The position numbers were made by a program, and so were the translations under genes. This document shows positions 61,543 through 64,000 of a stretch of DNA of 64,000 bases, in pieces. The stretch covers positions 4,216,001-4,280,000 of the forward strand of contig NZ_CP046600.1 in assembly GCF_018278905.1 (NCBI RefSeq). The letters are read 5' to 3'. The notes under the pieces were generated by a model, which saw only the letters and a program-made list of their open reading frames with translations, ran no database searches and had not been told where the DNA came from. Every line of letters starts with the position of its first letter. The first letter of the stretch is position 1. Source of the DNA: Mycobacterium spongiae (GTDB taxonomy: Bacteria; Actinomycetota; Actinomycetes; Mycobacteriales; Mycobacteriaceae).

Positions 61543-63273
61543 ATGGCTGGCGTTGCGGCCTTTGTCCGAAAGGTACCGGCAGGAGACATCACAGCTTGGA
61601 CAAGCCCGAGGGGGTGCACCACGACTCGCATCGCAGGAGGCACCACCGGGCCCAACGTGGTCTTGCTCGACGGCACGGGGAATCACCCGCGGGAGATCCT
61701 GGGCAACAAGGGCCACACCATTGATGCGATGCGACGGCACGGTTTTCCAGTACCGCCAGCGTTCTGTCTCACCACCGAAGTTGGCGTTCGATATCTCGCC
61801 GAGCCCGAACCGACCATGGCCGCGATCTGGGACGACGTACTGGACCGGATCAGCTGGCTGGAAGCCGAGACCGCGCGCACTTTTGGCGGGGCTTCGCGTC
61901 CGCTGCTGGTCAGCGTGCGCTCAGGCGCCACGCAGTCGATGCCCGGCATGATGGACACGATCCTGGATCTGGGCATCAACGACGCCGTCGAACAGGCCCT
62001 GGCGGAGCAGAGCTCGCTTGAGTTTGCCCGCGACACCAGGCGGCGGTTCACTCGCATGTATCGACGCGTGGTGGCGGGCGATCAGGCCAGCGAGGCTAGC
62101 GTTCCGGCCGACCCCTATGCGCAGCTCCGCGCCGGCATCGAAGCCGTGTTCACCTCCTGGAATTCGCCTCGTGCCATTGCCTATCGCGACCACTACGGCC
62201 TGGACGACCGAGGCGGCACGGCGGTGGTCGTACAGGCGATGGTATTCGGCAACCAGAGCGCGAACTCTGGAGCTGGAGTGTTGTCGTCGCGCAACCCGAT
62301 CACCGGCGCCAGAGAACCGTTCGGCGAATGGCTGGCCGGCGGCCAGGGTGACGACGTGGTATCGGGGTTGGTCGACGTCGCACCAATCGCTGCGCTGCGT
62401 GATGAGCAACCGACCGTCTACGACGAGCTGACGGCCGCCGCCCGCCGCTGGGAGCAGCTGACCTCCGATGTCCAAGAGATCGAGTTCACCGTCGAGGACG
62501 GCAACCTGTGGCTGTTGCAGGCGCGCGCGGCGGCGCGGTCGGCGCAAGCCGCGGTGCGGATAGCGCTTCAGCTGCGCCACGAGCGTCGCATCGACGAGCT
62601 GGAGACGTTGCGCCGGGTGACGCCCGCGCACATCGAGGCTCTGCTCATGCCGGCCCTGCAGCCAGAAACACGTTTGGCGGCAACGCTTTTGGCCAAAGGT
62701 TTGCCCGCGTGTCCGGGCGTGGCGTCAGGTCGGGCGTACGCGGATGTGGATGAGGCGATCGACGCCGCCGACCGCGGTGAACAGGTCATCCTGGTACGCG
62801 ACCACACCCGGCCCGAAGATGTCTCGGGAATGCTGGCCGCACGAGCGATCGTCACCGAGGTCGGCGGTGCCGCCAGCCACGCGGCCGTGGTCAGCCGCGA
62901 ACTCGGCAGGGTCGCCGTGGTGGGTTGCGGCCACAATGTCGCGGAGTCGCTGGCCGGCAAGCACATTACCGTCGACGGCTGCACGGGCGAGGTACGCGCC
63001 GGCGAACTGGAGCTCTCTGCGTGGTCGGAAAACGGTACACCGGAACTGCGCGAGCTCGCCGACATCGCGTTGCGGGCCAGCCCCCTAAGGGTCCATGCCG
63101 CTGGCGACTACCCGAGGCTGGATGACCATTCGCAAGCCGCGGTGCGGGCCGCTCTAGCCGCCGGCAAGAGCGACGTTGTGTCGGCCAGGCCGCTGGTCAC
63201 CATGTTGGTCGCGGCGCACCTGGCCGACGACGACACGACACCGCTGCGGCCAGATCCGTCTGCCACGAAGTGA
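61543..63273 (+). CDS. ppdK: Pyruvate, phosphate dikinase-like protein lacking the C-terminal PEP domain
   Basis: A 576-aa protein with the N-terminal ATP-grasp-like domain (KGHTIDAMRRHGFPVPPAFCLTTE; SVRSGATQSMPGMMDTILDLG) and the phosphohistidine swivel domain (GGAASHAAVVSRELG, catalytic His). Complete PPDK is about 870 aa; the pyruvate/PEP-binding barrel is missing, as in Rv1127c. So it may phosphorylate a separate partner rather than make PEP. ATG at 61543 is the chosen start, ahead of the conserved segment; the open frame reaches 61192. Confidence 0.88.
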   Translation: MAGVAAFVRKVPAGDITAWTSPRGCTTTRIAGGTTGPNVVLLDGTGNHPREILGNKGHTIDAMRRHGFPVPPAFCLTTEVGVRYLAEPEPTMAAIWDDVLDRISWLEAETARTFGGASRPLLVSVRSGATQSMPGMMDTILDLGINDAVEQALAEQSSLEFARDTRRRFTRMYRRVVAGDQASEASVPADPYAQLRAGIEAVFTSWNSPRAIAYRDHYGLDDRGGTAVVVQAMVFGNQSANSGAGVLSSRNPITGAREPFGEWLAGGQGDDVVSGLVDVAPIAALRDEQPTVYDELTAAARRWEQLTSDVQEIEFTVEDGNLWLLQARAAARSAQAAVRIALQLRHERRIDELETLRRVTPAHIEALLMPALQPETRLAATLLAKGLPACPGVASGRAYADVDEAIDAADRGEQVILVRDHTRPEDVSGMLAARAIVTEVGGAASHAAVVSRELGRVAVVGCGHNVAESLAGKHITVDGCTGEVRAGELELSAWSENGTPELRELADIALRASPLRVHAAGDYPRLDDHSQAAVRAALAAGKSDVVSARPLVTMLVAAHLADDDTTPLRPDPSATK

Positions 63274-63307
63274 TTTCGTCCCAGCACCGACACGCGCCGA
63301 TCGGCGG

Positions 63308-64000
63308 CTAGAGACATGCATTCAGCAGTTCTAGGTACGCATCGAGGTCAGGCACGGCCGACTCGGCCGCATGCACGCTGATCGCGATGGTGTCCCCGAT
63401 ACCATGCACCCCGTGGGTCAGGCTCATCGCCGGTGACAGCGCGGGGAACCCGGCCGTCAGTACCACGGGGGCACCGCCAAGACTCAAATCGGGTGCGCCG
63501 CGATAAACGCTGGACACCACGGTATTTCCGGCCACCTGGGTCGGCCGGGCTTCCGCGTCGAACCGCGATACGCCCCAACGCAGTAGCGCTGCCGGCACCG
63601 CCGCGAAGGCCTGATCGGCCGAACGCGCGGCCGGATGCTCGAAGCGGCGTCTGCCGTTGGCGAGGTCAGTGGCGATCCTGCGCAGTCGATCGTCGCGCCC
63701 CAGCCGCGGGTACAAGCCGACCACAACGTTGGCGAAATGGTTGTGCGCCTGCGGCACACCCGGTTTAGCCATCGGCACCTCGGCTCCAAGTGCGTCGGCG
63801 GAGGAGTTCACCAGCCGGGACAGCGCGGTGGACAGCGCCCCCAGCACGCTGACGGTGACCGTCGGGCCCTGCAGTTGCGAACGGTGACGGACCAGCGTGC
63901 GCAGTCCACGTGCGCCCTCGGGACGCGAATTCGTGGGCAACGGCGGGCGCGACCCGATTCCTGGTGCCACCAGCCCCGCTCTCGTATCGCGAATCAGCCG
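63308..64000 (-). CDS. Wax ester synthase/diacylglycerol acyltransferase, C-terminal part (partial)
   Basis: The frame is open to the right edge, so only the C-terminal ~231 codons are present. The WS/DGAT C-terminal domain (DUF1298) is recognised by NTVVSSVYRGAPDLSLGGAPV, the PALSPAMSLTHGVHGIGDTIAISVH segment and VPDLDAYLELL. Enzymes of this family make triacylglycerol or wax esters from acyl-CoA. The catalytic HHxxxDG motif is outside the window. It is convergent with ppdK. Confidence 0.88.
   Translation of the reverse strand, partial: RLIRDTRAGLVAPGIGSRPPLPTNSRPEGARGLRTLVRHRSQLQGPTVTVSVLGALSTALSRLVNSSADALGAEVPMAKPGVPQAHNHFANVVVGLYPRLGRDDRLRRIATDLANGRRRFEHPAARSADQAFAAVPAALLRWGVSRFDAEARPTQVAGNTVVSSVYRGAPDLSLGGAPVVLTAGFPALSPAMSLTHGVHGIGDTIAISVHAAESAVPDLDAYLELLNACL

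Noticed and set aside
61465..61740. Upstream extension of DoxX to 257 aa
   Set aside because: It lies within the antisense of the ppdK start region and lacks homology to DoxX.

Overview
The window is chromosomal DNA of a slow-growing Mycobacterium close to the M. tuberculosis complex but outside it. The evidence is high GC, PE/PPE/MPTR proteins, F420, mycothiol and PIM biosynthesis genes, and gene-by-gene synteny with the H37Rv block Rv1127c-Rv1173, here read in reverse. Gene-order comparisons with H37Rv are from memory; no alignment was run. I do not assign a species.

Layout. 1-4556 (-): a large PE protein with repeated GH18 chitinase-like and CBM2 modules, running off the left edge. 4557-6046: gene-poor DNA. 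6047-7915 (+): a polyprenyl diphosphate synthase and IPP isomerase pair. 7929-25855: a conserved core with fbiC, PE12, an Rv1171-like membrane protein, mshB, lpqW, typA, mutT2, a pterin dehydratase, pimE, two Ala/Pro-rich secreted proteins, small DNA-repair-like, F420/FMN and methyltransferase genes, a GntR regulator and a sirtuin. narGHJI and the lipX/PPE17 block, which interrupt this core in H37Rv, are absent. 25852-28451 (-): intact mmpL13 followed by two coupled small genes. 28774-29034 (+): a small ORF followed by an RNA hairpin and a canonical intrinsic terminator. 29069-31000 (-): mcr with an SDR. 31214-37063: an SDR/DUF2867 protein, a CPBP membrane protease, a type III polyketide synthase operon (synthase, ICMT-like methyltransferase, flavoprotein) resembling phenolic lipid/alkylquinone clusters, and an enoyl-CoA hydratase. 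37328-44572 (+): two tandem PPE-MPTR genes made by duplication. 44707-48941: an LLM oxidoreductase, a PPE-SVP protein and two SDR-type proteins. 48975-53357: cobalamin riboswitch, metE and a multi-pass membrane protein. 53661-59479: a TylF-like methyltransferase and a complete methylcitrate operon prpD-prpB-prpC with divergent prpR. 59592-64000: a REP13E12-type HNH protein, DoxX, a PPDK lacking the C-terminal domain, and the C-terminal part of a wax ester synthase/DGAT.

How the genes work together. prpDBC/PrpR handle propionyl-CoA from odd-chain and branched lipids, and Mcr handles methyl-branched acyl-CoA. The type III PKS operon probably makes an alkylresorcinol or alkylquinone type lipid. 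The synthase/isomerase pair supplies prenyl diphosphates. PE, PPE and the PE-chitinase-like proteins are probable ESX exports. The strongest candidates for an undescribed system are the PE-(GH18-CBM2)n protein and the type III PKS-methyltransferase-flavoprotein operon.
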